Source of the DNA: Nonomuraea soli
Lineage (GTDB): Bacteria; Actinomycetota; Actinomycetes; Streptosporangiales; Streptosporangiaceae
Assembly (NCBI RefSeq): GCF_013761175.1
Contig: NZ_JACDUR010000012.1
Span: forward strand, 1-64,000
Length of the DNA: 64,000 bases
Direction of reading: 5' to 3'
This document shows, piece after piece, positions 16,160 through 23,663 of the stretch. Numbering within the stretch: the stretch's first letter is position 1; each line of letters starts with the position of its first letter. The position numbers and the translations under genes are program-made. Under the pieces are notes generated by a model. The model ran no database searches. It was given only the letters and a program-made list of their open reading frames with translations, and was not told the DNA's origin.

Positions 16160-17965
16160 ATGGGCCACTACAAGAGCAACGTGCGCGACCTTGAGTTCAA
16201 CCTCTTCGAGGTGTTCGGCCGCGGCGAGATCCTCGGCAAGGGTCGCTACGAGGACGTGGACGAGGACACTGCCCGCAGCCTGCTGGACGAGATGAATCGT
16301 CTGGCCACGGGAGTCCTGGCCGACTCGTTCGAGGAGGGCGACCGCACCCCGCCCGTCTTCGACCCCGCCACCAGCACGGTGACCGTACCCGCCGGTGTCA
16401 AGAAGTCCTTCAAGGCCCTCATGGACGGCGGCTGGGGCCTGCTCGACCTGCCGGTCGAGCTTGGCGGCCCCGGCATCCCGCGCTCGCTGGCGTGGGCCGT
16501 CGCCGAGATGGTGCTGGGCTCCAACCCCGCCCTGCACATGTACGCGGCGGGCCCGAACTTCGCACTCACCCTCTGGACGCTCGGCAACGCCTCCCAGAAG
16601 CGTTTCGCCGAGCTGGCCATCGAGCGCAACTGGGGCGCCACCATGGTGCTCACCGAGCCCGACGCGGGCTCGGACGTGGGCGCCGGCCGCGCCAAGGCGG
16701 TGCAGCAGCCCGACGGCTCGTGGCACATCGAGGGCGTCAAGCGCTTCATCACCAGCGCCGAGCACGACATGGCCGAGAACATCTTCCACCTGGTCCTGGC
16801 GCGCCCCGAGGGCCACGGCCCCGGCACCAAGGGCCTGTCGATGTTCCTGGTGCCCAAGTTCCACGTGGACCTGGAGACCGGGGAGCTCGGCGAGCGCAAC
16901 GGCGCCTACGTGACCAACGTCGAGAAGAAGATGGGCCTGAAGGTCTCCACGACCTGCGAGCTGACCTTCGGCGACAAGCACCCGGCCGTCGGCTGGCTGA
17001 TCGGTGACGTGCACGAGGGCATCAAGCAGATGTTCATGGTCATCGAGCACGCTCGCATGATGGTCGGCACCAAGGCCATCGCCACGCTCTCGACCGGCTA
17101 CCTGAACGCGCTGGAGTACGCCAAGTCCCGCGTCCAGGGCGCCGACCTGACCCAGATGATGGACAAGAGCGCCCCGCGCGTCACCGTCACCCACCACCCC
17201 GACGTGCGCCGCGAGCTCATGCTCCAGAAGGCCTACGCCGAGGGCATGCGGGCCCTGGTGCTCTACACCGCGACCTTCCAGGACGCCGTGCAGCTCGACC
17301 CCGGGAACCACGCGGCGGAGGCGATGAACGACCTGCTGCTCCCGCTGGTCAAGGGTGTCGGCTCCGAGCGCTCCTACGAGATGCTCACCCGCTCGCTGCA
17401 GACCCTGGGCGGCTCCGGCTACCTGCAGGACTACCCGATCGAGCAGTACATCAGGGACGCCAAGATCGACTCCCTCTACGAGGGCACGACCGCGATCCAG
17501 GGTCTCGACCTGTTCTTCCGCAAGATCCTGCGCAACCAGGGCCAGGCGCTCGGCTCGCTCCTCGGCGAGATCAACGCCTTCGCCGCCTCCGAGGCGGGCA
17601 ACGGCCGCCTGAAGGAGGAGCGCAAGCTCCTGGCCGAGGCCGCAGCCGAGCTCAAGGCCATGGGCGACACCATGGCCGGATGGGCGATCGGATCGCTGGA
17701 GGCGCCGCGCGAGGTCTACAAGGTGGGACTCAACTCCACCCGCTTCCTCATGGGCCTCGGCGACCTGGTGATCGGCTGGCTGCTGCTGCGCCAGTCGGAG
17801 ATCGCGCTGGGCAAGCTGGCCGAGCGGGAGGACGCGTTCTACCAGGGCAAGGTTGCCGCCGCGTCGTTCTTCGCGCACACCGTGCTGCCCCGTCTGGCCG
17901 TCGAGCGCCGCATTCTCGCGGCGACCGACCTGAGCCTGATGGAGCTGCCGGAGGAGGCCTTCTAG
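16160..17965 (+). CDS. fadE5: Acyl-CoA dehydrogenase, FadE5-like
   Basis: A 601-residue flavoprotein of the long acyl-CoA dehydrogenase type. The start MGHYKSNVRDLEFNLFEVF is nearly that of mycobacterial FadE5, a broad-chain-length enzyme of about 610 residues. The FAD/substrate motifs MVLTEPDAGSDVGAG and FITSAEHD are present. The catalytic base is Glu441 in YEGTTAIQG, and a C-terminal helical extension (about 470-601) is typical of this subgroup. It catalyses the first oxidation of fatty-acyl-CoA beta-oxidation. No electron-transfer flavoprotein gene is nearby. The upstream palindromes suggest lipid-responsive repression. Confidence 0.9.
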   Translation: MGHYKSNVRDLEFNLFEVFGRGEILGKGRYEDVDEDTARSLLDEMNRLATGVLADSFEEGDRTPPVFDPATSTVTVPAGVKKSFKALMDGGWGLLDLPVELGGPGIPRSLAWAVAEMVLGSNPALHMYAAGPNFALTLWTLGNASQKRFAELAIERNWGATMVLTEPDAGSDVGAGRAKAVQQPDGSWHIEGVKRFITSAEHDMAENIFHLVLARPEGHGPGTKGLSMFLVPKFHVDLETGELGERNGAYVTNVEKKMGLKVSTTCELTFGDKHPAVGWLIGDVHEGIKQMFMVIEHARMMVGTKAIATLSTGYLNALEYAKSRVQGADLTQMMDKSAPRVTVTHHPDVRRELMLQKAYAEGMRALVLYTATFQDAVQLDPGNHAAEAMNDLLLPLVKGVGSERSYEMLTRSLQTLGGSGYLQDYPIEQYIRDAKIDSLYEGTTAIQGLDLFFRKILRNQGQALGSLLGEINAFAASEAGNGRLKEERKLLAEAAAELKAMGDTMAGWAIGSLEAPREVYKVGLNSTRFLMGLGDLVIGWLLLRQSEIALGKLAEREDAFYQGKVAAASFFAHTVLPRLAVERRILAATDLSLMELPEEAF

Positions 17966-18078
17966 AAGATCTCCAGCGAGAGCGGCGTCACCTTCACGGG
18001 TGGCGCCGCTCTCCGCTTGAGGGGGCAAGATTGGGTATGACGGTTGGCGTACGCGCTCTTTACCCTCCGGAGGTCGCC

Positions 18079-18303
18079 ATGGGTGTCGGGGTCAGCATCT
18101 TCTTCCTCACGCTCGGCGCCATCCTGAGATTCGCGATCGAGCCCGATGTGTTCGGCACGTCGGTGCACATGGACCGGGTGGGCCTGATCTTCATGATCGT
18201 GGGCGGCGTGGGTGTGGTGCTGAGCGTCGTCATGGGCTCCCGGCGCGGCCACACCTCGGAAGAGCGGCTGGCGCGCCGGGAGATCAACCCGCCCGAGCTC
18301 TAG
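18079..18303 (+). CDS. DUF6458-family small membrane protein
   Basis: A 74-residue protein with two hydrophobic helices (GVSIFFLTLGAILRFAIE and VGLIFMIVGGVGVVLSVVM) and a basic tail (RRGHTSEERLARRE). The order matches the actinobacterial DUF6458 family, whose function is unknown. The ATG at 18079 has a perfect CGGAGG site 5 nt upstream. An in-frame ATG at 18037 would add 14 residues but lacks a ribosome site. Its TAG stop shares the CTAG tetranucleotide with the stop of the convergent Dabb gene. Confidence 0.78.
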   Translation: MGVGVSIFFLTLGAILRFAIEPDVFGTSVHMDRVGLIFMIVGGVGVVLSVVMGSRRGHTSEERLARREINPPEL

Positions 18304-18596
18304 ACCTGGTGCTGGACGGCCGCGCGGGCGGCCAGGATCGGCTTGATGCGCTCGCTGATCACCTGCTGGTGCAGCGGATGGTCGCGATAGACGAAGAAGT
18401 CCTCGGCTGAGTCGAACTCACCGACGATCCCGAAGTCGTAGTTGCCCTCGGAGACCCCGGCGTCGGGACCGAGGGTGTAGCTGCGCAGCTGGGGAATCTC
18501 GGCGGGCAGTTTGCTCAGCCCTTCGAGCACGGCGGCCTTCTGCTCGTCGGTGGCCGAGTCGATCCACTTGAGCAGCACGATGTGGCGAAAAGTCAT
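18300..18596 (-). CDS. Dabb-family stress-responsive alpha/beta-barrel protein
   Basis: A 98-residue single Dabb domain (MTFRHIVLLKWIDSATDEQK, then YTLGPDAG and DFFVYRDHPLHQQV). This is a dimeric ferredoxin-like fold found in stress-induced proteins and some polyketide cyclases. The start MTFRHIVLLK matches the family. ATG 18602 two codons upstream is an alternative, and neither has an obvious ribosome site. It diverges from the Nudix-regulator cassette, whose operator-like palindromes lie 30-56 nt upstream. Confidence 0.8.
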   Translation of the reverse strand: MTFRHIVLLKWIDSATDEQKAAVLEGLSKLPAEIPQLRSYTLGPDAGVSEGNYDFGIVGEFDSAEDFFVYRDHPLHQQVISERIKPILAARAAVQHQV

Positions 18597-18625
18597 GGCC
18601 ATAGCTTGACAGTGATGCCAGTTGT

Positions 18626-18652
18626 TCTCATTATGAGATTGTCTCATTGAGA
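18626..18652. promoter_or_regulatory. Two adjacent palindromes before the Nudix-regulator cassette
   Basis: TCTCAT-T-ATGAGA (18626-18638) and TCTCA-T-TGAGA (18642-18652) are perfect dyads with the same half-site TCTCA, 3 nt apart. They lie just before the ribosome site (AAGGA) of the NrtR-like gene, an ideal place for autoregulation. They are also in the upstream region of the divergent Dabb gene. Confidence 0.6.
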
Positions 18653-18664
18653 GAAGGACTGGTG

Positions 18665-19381
18665 ATGGGTTACAACCCGAGGGACTACCCGCCCGTGGCG
18701 GTGACCGTGGACGTGGTGGCGCTGACCATCCGCGACCGGCGGCTCAACGTGCTGATCGTCGAGCGCGGCGTGCAGCCGTACCTCGGCCACTGGGCCCTGC
18801 CGGGCGGCTTCGTACGCCCCGACGAGAACCTCGACGACGCGGCGGTCCGCGAGCTGGGCGAGGAGACGGGGCTCGGCATCAGGCCCGCCCACCTGGAGCA
18901 ACTGGGCTCGTACGGCACGCCGGAACGTGATCCGCGCATGCGGGTGGTCTCCATCGCCTACCTGGCGTTCGGCCCCGACCTGCCGGATCCCATGGCGGGC
19001 AGCGACGCGGCGGAGGCCGTCTGGCACCCGGTCGACGACCTTCCGCCGCTGGCCTTCGACCACGAGCGCATCCTGAACGACGGCATCGAGCGGGCCAGGT
19101 CCAAGCTGGAGTACACCCCGCTGGCGACGGCCTTCCTGCCGGGCACGTTCACGGTGTCGGAGCTGCGGCTGATCTACGAGAGCGTGTGGGGCACGGCGCT
19201 GCACGCGGGCAACTTCCACCGCAAGGTGCTGTCGGTGCCGGGGTTCGTGGAGGGCACCGGGGAGACGACGCAGACGGGCGGGCCGAAGGGCGGGCCCCGG
19301 GCCAAGCTCTACACCGCAGGCGACGCCAAGCTCCTGCACCCGGCGCTGTTGCGGCCCTCGCGAGAAGAGGAGATCCGGTGA
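18665..19381 (+). CDS. NrtR-like regulator: Nudix domain plus winged helix
   Basis: A 238-residue protein. Residues 10-140 form a Nudix domain with an intact Nudix box: GGFVRPDENLDD followed by AAVRELGEETGL. The C-terminal 90 residues (TFTVSELRLIYESVWG, then FHRKVL) match the winged helix of NrtR-type repressors, which sense ADP-ribose or related NAD-derived nucleotides. The intact box means it may hydrolyse its ligand as well as sense it. ATG 18665 has AAGGA 6 nt upstream; GTG 18662 is possible. It is the first gene of a four-gene cassette, and the next gene starts inside its stop codon (GTGA). Confidence 0.87.
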   Translation: MGYNPRDYPPVAVTVDVVALTIRDRRLNVLIVERGVQPYLGHWALPGGFVRPDENLDDAAVRELGEETGLGIRPAHLEQLGSYGTPERDPRMRVVSIAYLAFGPDLPDPMAGSDAAEAVWHPVDDLPPLAFDHERILNDGIERARSKLEYTPLATAFLPGTFTVSELRLIYESVWGTALHAGNFHRKVLSVPGFVEGTGETTQTGGPKGGPRAKLYTAGDAKLLHPALLRPSREEEIR

Positions 19382-20241
19382 GCGCGCGCCCCGCCGTACG
19401 GCCGGTTGATGCGCGCGAGGCGGCGGCAGCGGTCATGGGAGCACGCTCGGCCGCCGAGTTGTTCGCGAGCGACCCCGCCGGCACCTACCGCCGCCTGGCC
19501 AGGCTCCTCCACCCCGACCTGTCCCCAGGCACGGCCGCCGCCTTCGCCCGGCTGGCCTCCCTGTGGGCCGACCACACCAAGGGCACGCGGGTCGGCCGCC
19601 ACCGCGTCGGGCCTCCGAAGCACAGGGGCGGTACGGCGATGCTCTATCCGGCGGATGACGACCTGGTGCTCAAGCTGCCACGCGACCCGGGTGACAACCA
19701 TCTGCTCCGGCGGGAGGCCGAGGCGTTACGGACGATCGCCGCGGAAGGTGACCCTCGGCTCCTGCCGTACATCCCCCGCCTGGTGGCGAGCTTCCGCCAC
19801 AGGGCGGGCACCCGGGAACGCCAGGCCAACGTGATCAGCCGGGCCCCCGACGGGTTCGTCCCGCTGAGCGTCGTCCGCGCCAGGCTGGATCCTCGCGACG
19901 TGGCGTGGATCTGGCGGCGCCTGCTGGTCGCGGTGGGCATCGCCCACCGGGCGGGCTTGTCGCACGGGGCCGTGCTCCCCCGCCACGTCCTCATCCACCC
20001 CCTCGATCACGGCCTGATCCTCGTCGACTGGTGCAGGGCGGGCGACGACCCGGCCCGCGATGTCGAGCAGCTGAGCGCCCTCGTGGCCGGCCTGCTCGAC
20101 GACCCGCCGCGCAGCATGCGCGCCTTCGTCGAGGGCTGCCGCCGCAGGCCGCCCTCCGACGCCTGGGCCCTGCTCAGGGAGCTCGACGACCTGCTCGAAG
20201 AGCTGTACGGACCACGCAAGTATCGACCTCTGGAGATCTGA
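19378..20241 (+). CDS. J-domain-like region fused to a degenerate protein kinase-like domain
   Basis: A 287-residue two-part protein. Residues 20-70 look like a J domain: YRRLARLLHPDLSPG contains the HPD triad (45-47), then FARLASLWADH as helix III. Residues 85-260 keep kinase landmarks: Lys99 in LVLKLPRD, a Glu in LLRREAEAL, HGAVLPRHVLI at 196-206 where HGDLxxxNIL would stand, and LVDW (Asp217) in the DFG place. The catalytic Asp is replaced by Ala198, so it may be a pseudokinase or nucleotide binder. The GTG start overlaps the Nudix gene by 4 nt; the next gene begins 1 nt after its stop. Confidence 0.8.
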   Translation: MSARPAVRPVDAREAAAAVMGARSAAELFASDPAGTYRRLARLLHPDLSPGTAAAFARLASLWADHTKGTRVGRHRVGPPKHRGGTAMLYPADDDLVLKLPRDPGDNHLLRREAEALRTIAAEGDPRLLPYIPRLVASFRHRAGTRERQANVISRAPDGFVPLSVVRARLDPRDVAWIWRRLLVAVGIAHRAGLSHGAVLPRHVLIHPLDHGLILVDWCRAGDDPARDVEQLSALVAGLLDDPPRSMRAFVEGCRRRPPSDAWALLRELDDLLEELYGPRKYRPLEI

Positions 20242-20242
20242 C

Positions 20243-21178
20243 ATGGGAAGCGGCATCTGGTCCACCGACGTCTACACCTCTGCGGCCCGCTACCGGGCGG
20301 CGACCGGCGCCAGCGCCTTCGCCTACAGCGACAGCGGCGCCCGCAGCACCCACCCCGACCTCGACCCGCGCGGTGTGACGCGGGAGAGCCGCGACTCCGA
20401 CGAACACCCCGAGTCGCTGGCCATCGCGGTGCTCTTCGACGTGACCGGCTCGATGGGCGGCGTGCCCAGGGTCCTGCAGACCAAGCTGCCCGACCTGCTC
20501 GGGCTGCTGCTCAGGAAGGGCTACGCCACCGATCCGCAGATCATGTTCGGCGCCATCGGCGACGCCACCTGCGACCGGGCGCCGCTGCAGGTGGGCCAGT
20601 TCGAGTCCGACAACCGCATGGACGACCAGCTCGGCCGGATCCTGATCGAAGGCGGCGGCGGAGGTCAGAAGACCGAGTCGTACGAGCTGGCCATGTACTT
20701 CATGGCGCGGCACACGAAGATCGACTGCTTCGAGAAGCGCGGCCACCGCGGCTACCTGTTCATCATCGGCGACGAGCTCCCCTACCGGATGGTCAAGCGG
20801 CGGGAGGTGGAGGGCGTCGTCGGCGACCGGCTCGGGCAGGACGTCCCGGTCAAGGAGATCGTGGAGGAGCTCAAGCGCATGTACGACGTGTACTACATCC
20901 TCCCCGCGGGCGCGGGCTACGCCGGCGACCGCGAGGTGCTCGACGCGTGGCGCGCGCTGCTCGGGCAGAACGTGCTCGAGCTCGACGACCTCGACGCGGT
21001 CTCCGAGACCATCGCGCTGACGGTGGGGCTCGGGGAGGACGCCATCGGGCTCGACGACGGCCTGGCCGACCTGGCCGCGAGCGGCTCGAACGCCGGCGCC
21101 TCGGTGGGCAAGGCGCTGGCCAGGCTGGACCGCGGCTCGCTGGTGGTCTCGTCGCCGCTCGAAGGCCTCGACCCGTGA
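20243..21178 (+). CDS. von Willebrand factor A-domain protein
   Basis: A 311-residue cytoplasmic vWA protein. The MIDAS motif DVTGSMGG follows AIAVLF near residue 70, and a conserved GAIGDATCD and GGGGGQKTESYELA supply further metal-site residues. No signal peptide or membrane helix is visible. vWA proteins usually scaffold multiprotein assemblies. Its position between the J/kinase-like gene (1-nt gap) and the PurA-like gene (4-nt GTGA overlap) suggests it bridges these two partners. GGAG lies 7 nt before the ATG. Confidence 0.83.
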   Translation: MGSGIWSTDVYTSAARYRAATGASAFAYSDSGARSTHPDLDPRGVTRESRDSDEHPESLAIAVLFDVTGSMGGVPRVLQTKLPDLLGLLLRKGYATDPQIMFGAIGDATCDRAPLQVGQFESDNRMDDQLGRILIEGGGGGQKTESYELAMYFMARHTKIDCFEKRGHRGYLFIIGDELPYRMVKRREVEGVVGDRLGQDVPVKEIVEELKRMYDVYYILPAGAGYAGDREVLDAWRALLGQNVLELDDLDAVSETIALTVGLGEDAIGLDDGLADLAASGSNAGASVGKALARLDRGSLVVSSPLEGLDP

Positions 21179-22377
21179 ACCTCCTGAACGGAGGAGACAC
21201 CAGCTACATCGTCGTCGACCTCGGGTACGGCGACGCGGGCAAGGGCACCGTCGTCGACTGGCTGTGCGCGACCCGGCCGGTCGACGCGGTGGTGCGCTTC
21301 AACGGAGGCGCCCAGGCCGCGCACAACGTGGTGCTGCCCGACGGCACCCACCACACCTTCGCCCAGTTCGGCTCCGGCACCCTGCGCGGCGTGCCCACCC
21401 ACCTGTCGCGACATGTGGTGGTCGACCCCCTGGCGTTGTCGGCCGAGGCCGCCCACCTCATGGAGCTCGGCCTGGACGACCCGTTCGCCATGATCACCAT
21501 CGATCCAGGCGCGCTCGTCGCCACGCCGTACCACGTCGAGGCCGGCCGGCGGCGCGAGCTGGCGCGCGGCGCGGACCGGCACGGCTCCTGCGGCATGGGC
21601 GTCGGCGAGACCGTGCGCTGGGCGATCGAGCGGCCCGAGCTGGCCCTGCGCGCGGGCGACTGCGTGCTGCCGGGCCGGCTGCGGGTCAAGCTCACCCACC
21701 TGCGCCAGGCGCTCGGGGTCGGCGGCCCGCCGGTGGCGGCCGTCGCCGACGCCTACCTGGCCTTCGCCGAGAGAGTACGGCTCAGCGACGCGCTGCCCAC
21801 GGGCACCCTGGTCTTCGAGGGCGCCCAGGGTGTGCTGCTCGACGAGTGGCACGGCTTCCACCCGTACACGACGTGGAGCACCACGACCTTCACCAACGCC
21901 CTGGAGCTCCTGGGCGACGCCCCCGCCGTCAAGCTCGGCGTGCTGCGCACCTACACGCCTCGGCACGGCGCGGGCCCGCTGGTCACCGAGGACCCCTCGC
22001 TGGAGATAGCGGAGCGTCACAACGCGGGCAACGCCTGGCAGGGCGCCTTCCGCCTGGGCCACTTCGACGCGGTCGCCCACCGCTACGCCCTGGAGGCCGC
22101 GGGCGGAGCCGACGGCCTGGTGCTCACCCATCTCGACGCGCCCGTCTCCCGCATGTGCCAGGAGTACACGGGGCTCGCCTCCCTGCCGGTCAGCGGCGAC
22201 CTGGAGGCTCAGGCACGGCTCACCGAGCGGCTGCGCCACGAACGCCCGGTCTACGGCGAGTCGGTCACGGACTGGCCCTCGGCCGTCGCGGAAGCGCTCG
22301 GCGTGCCGGTCGTCCTCGGCTCGTGGGGAGCCACGAGCGACGACAAGGGCGTGCTCGAAGCCTCGTCACGCGCCTGA
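21175..22377 (+). CDS. Divergent adenylosuccinate synthetase paralogue (PurA-like)
   Basis: A 400-residue member of the adenylosuccinate synthetase fold. It keeps the nucleotide/catalytic loop LGYGDAGKGTVVDWL (Asp20), the NGGAQAAHNVV segment with the catalytic His50, GSCGMGVGETVRW in the IMP-binding position, and TPRHGAGPLVTED. The arginine-rich loop that holds aspartate in true PurA (TGRxRR type) is changed to GNAWQGAFRLGHFD. It may therefore ligate a different amine or nucleotide. Genuine purA is usually elsewhere with no kinase or vWA partner. The GTG start overlaps the vWA stop by 4 nt, and the 3' end overlaps the convergent TetR gene by 12 nt. Confidence 0.85.
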   Translation: MNLLNGGDTSYIVVDLGYGDAGKGTVVDWLCATRPVDAVVRFNGGAQAAHNVVLPDGTHHTFAQFGSGTLRGVPTHLSRHVVVDPLALSAEAAHLMELGLDDPFAMITIDPGALVATPYHVEAGRRRELARGADRHGSCGMGVGETVRWAIERPELALRAGDCVLPGRLRVKLTHLRQALGVGGPPVAAVADAYLAFAERVRLSDALPTGTLVFEGAQGVLLDEWHGFHPYTTWSTTTFTNALELLGDAPAVKLGVLRTYTPRHGAGPLVTEDPSLEIAERHNAGNAWQGAFRLGHFDAVAHRYALEAAGGADGLVLTHLDAPVSRMCQEYTGLASLPVSGDLEAQARLTERLRHERPVYGESVTDWPSAVAEALGVPVVLGSWGATSDDKGVLEASSRA

Positions 22378-23046
22378 CGCGGCCCGGCCGATCCTTACGG
22401 CCAGGCCGTCGAGGATGCAGTCGAGCCCGAAGCGGCGCCCGAAGTCGCCCGGCGCCTCGCCGATGCCGGCGAGTGTGGCCGACAGGGCGGGGAACCGGTC
22501 GCCGTGGCGCTCAAGCAACTCCTTGTACGGCTCGCGGACCTGGTGATCCTCGGCCCATGGCTGGGTGCCGGCGGTTCCCGACGACTGGGTGTTGCGGATG
22601 TGCCCGAACAGCAGGGTCACGGCGTCCATCTTCTCGACGCCGGACAGGCCCGTGTCGTCGAGCGCGGTGAGCGCGCACTCCACCCAGGCCATCTCGCGCG
22701 GGCCCATCATGCGGTCGCCGAGCGTCACCCACGGCAGCCAAGGGTGGCGCTCCCACACAGCGCTCAGGGCGGCCAGGAAGCTCTCCAGCCTGGTCCGCCA
22801 GTCACCCGCGCCGAGCGATGGCGGCTCGCCCACCGCGACGTCGACCATGACGGCCAGGAGCTCGGCCTTGTCGCTCACATGGCGGTAGAGGGCCATCTTG
22901 GTGAACCCGAGGACGGCGGCCACCCGCTGCATGGACAGCGCGTCGATGCCCTCCTGGTCGGCCAGCTCGATGGCGGCCCGGGCGATGACCGGGACGCTCA
23001 GTACCGGCCGTTCCCGGCTCGGTGGAGCCTCCCACAACTTGCTCAT
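22366..23046 (-). CDS. TetR-family transcriptional regulator
   Basis: A 226-residue TetR/AcrR protein. The N-terminal helix-turn-helix is ALSMQRVAAVLGFTKMALYRHV around residues 38-60 and is followed by a long helical ligand domain of the TetR_C_1 type. It is divergent from a small reductase gene; the 75-nt interval holds a perfect 21-bp palindrome. It most likely represses itself and the reductase. The ligand is unknown. Confidence 0.88.
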   Translation of the reverse strand: MSKLWEAPPSRERPVLSVPVIARAAIELADQEGIDALSMQRVAAVLGFTKMALYRHVSDKAELLAVMVDVAVGEPPSLGAGDWRTRLESFLAALSAVWERHPWLPWVTLGDRMMGPREMAWVECALTALDDTGLSGVEKMDAVTLLFGHIRNTQSSGTAGTQPWAEDHQVREPYKELLERHGDRFPALSATLAGIGEAPGDFGRRFGLDCILDGLAVRIGRAASGA

Positions 23047-23080
23047 GTTTCCACTTTACACGCATGTGTCCGATGGATAC

Positions 23081-23101
23081 TGTGTGTCCGCCGGACACAC
23101 A
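23081..23101. promoter_or_regulatory. Perfect 21-bp TetR operator candidate
   Basis: TGTGTGTCCG-C-CGGACACACA is a perfect inverted repeat. A weaker half-copy, TGTGTCCGATGGATAC, lies at about 23065-23080. It sits between the TetR gene and the reductase gene, 20 nt before the reductase ATG, where bound repressor would block transcription both ways. Confidence 0.75.
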
Positions 23102-23121
23102 GGTTTCCCAAGGAGATCCAC

Positions 23122-23661
23122 ATGCGTAAGCTCGTCGCCAGCCTGTTCATCTCCCTCGACGGCGTCGTCGAGGCGCCCGACCAGTGGCAGTTCGCCTTCG
23201 ACGACGAGATGGGCGAGGAGATCACCACCGTCACGTCGGCGCAGGACGCCATCCTGCTCGGCCGCGTCTCCTACCAGGAGTGGGCCGGCTACTGGCCCAC
23301 CTCGGACGAGGAGCCGTTCGCCGGCTGGATCAACCAGACGCCGAAGTACGTCGTCTCCACCACGCTGGAGTCGACCGACGAATGGCAGAACACCACCCTG
23401 CTGACCGGTGACCTGGCCAAGGCCGTCACCGACCTGAAGAACCAGCCCGGCGGCGGCATCGGCGTCGGCGGCAGCCCCACGCTCGTACGCTCCCTGCTGG
23501 AGCTCGACCTGCTCGACGAGCTGCGCCTCCTCATCCACCCGGTGGTCGCGGGCAAGGGCGCCAAGCTCTTCGAGAACGGCGAGCTCAAGAAGCTGGAGCT
23601 CGTCGAGGCCAAGCCGACCAGCAGCGGGACGGTCATCGTCGCCTACCGTCCCGCTCGCTGA
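23122..23661 (+). CDS. Dihydrofolate reductase/RibD C-domain family reductase
   Basis: A 179-residue RibD_C-type protein: MRKLVASLFISLDGVVEAP at the start, ILLGRVSYQEWAGYWP in the middle, GIGVGGSPTLVRSLLE near residue 115, and IHPVVAGKGAKLF. These are NADPH-dependent reductases of unknown substrate, common in actinobacteria and often next to a TetR or MarR gene. AAGGAG lies 6 nt before the ATG. The operator upstream predicts repression by the divergent TetR protein. Confidence 0.88.
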   Translation: MRKLVASLFISLDGVVEAPDQWQFAFDDEMGEEITTVTSAQDAILLGRVSYQEWAGYWPTSDEEPFAGWINQTPKYVVSTTLESTDEWQNTTLLTGDLAKAVTDLKNQPGGGIGVGGSPTLVRSLLELDLLDELRLLIHPVVAGKGAKLFENGELKKLELVEAKPTSSGTVIVAYRPAR

Positions 23662-23663
23662 CG

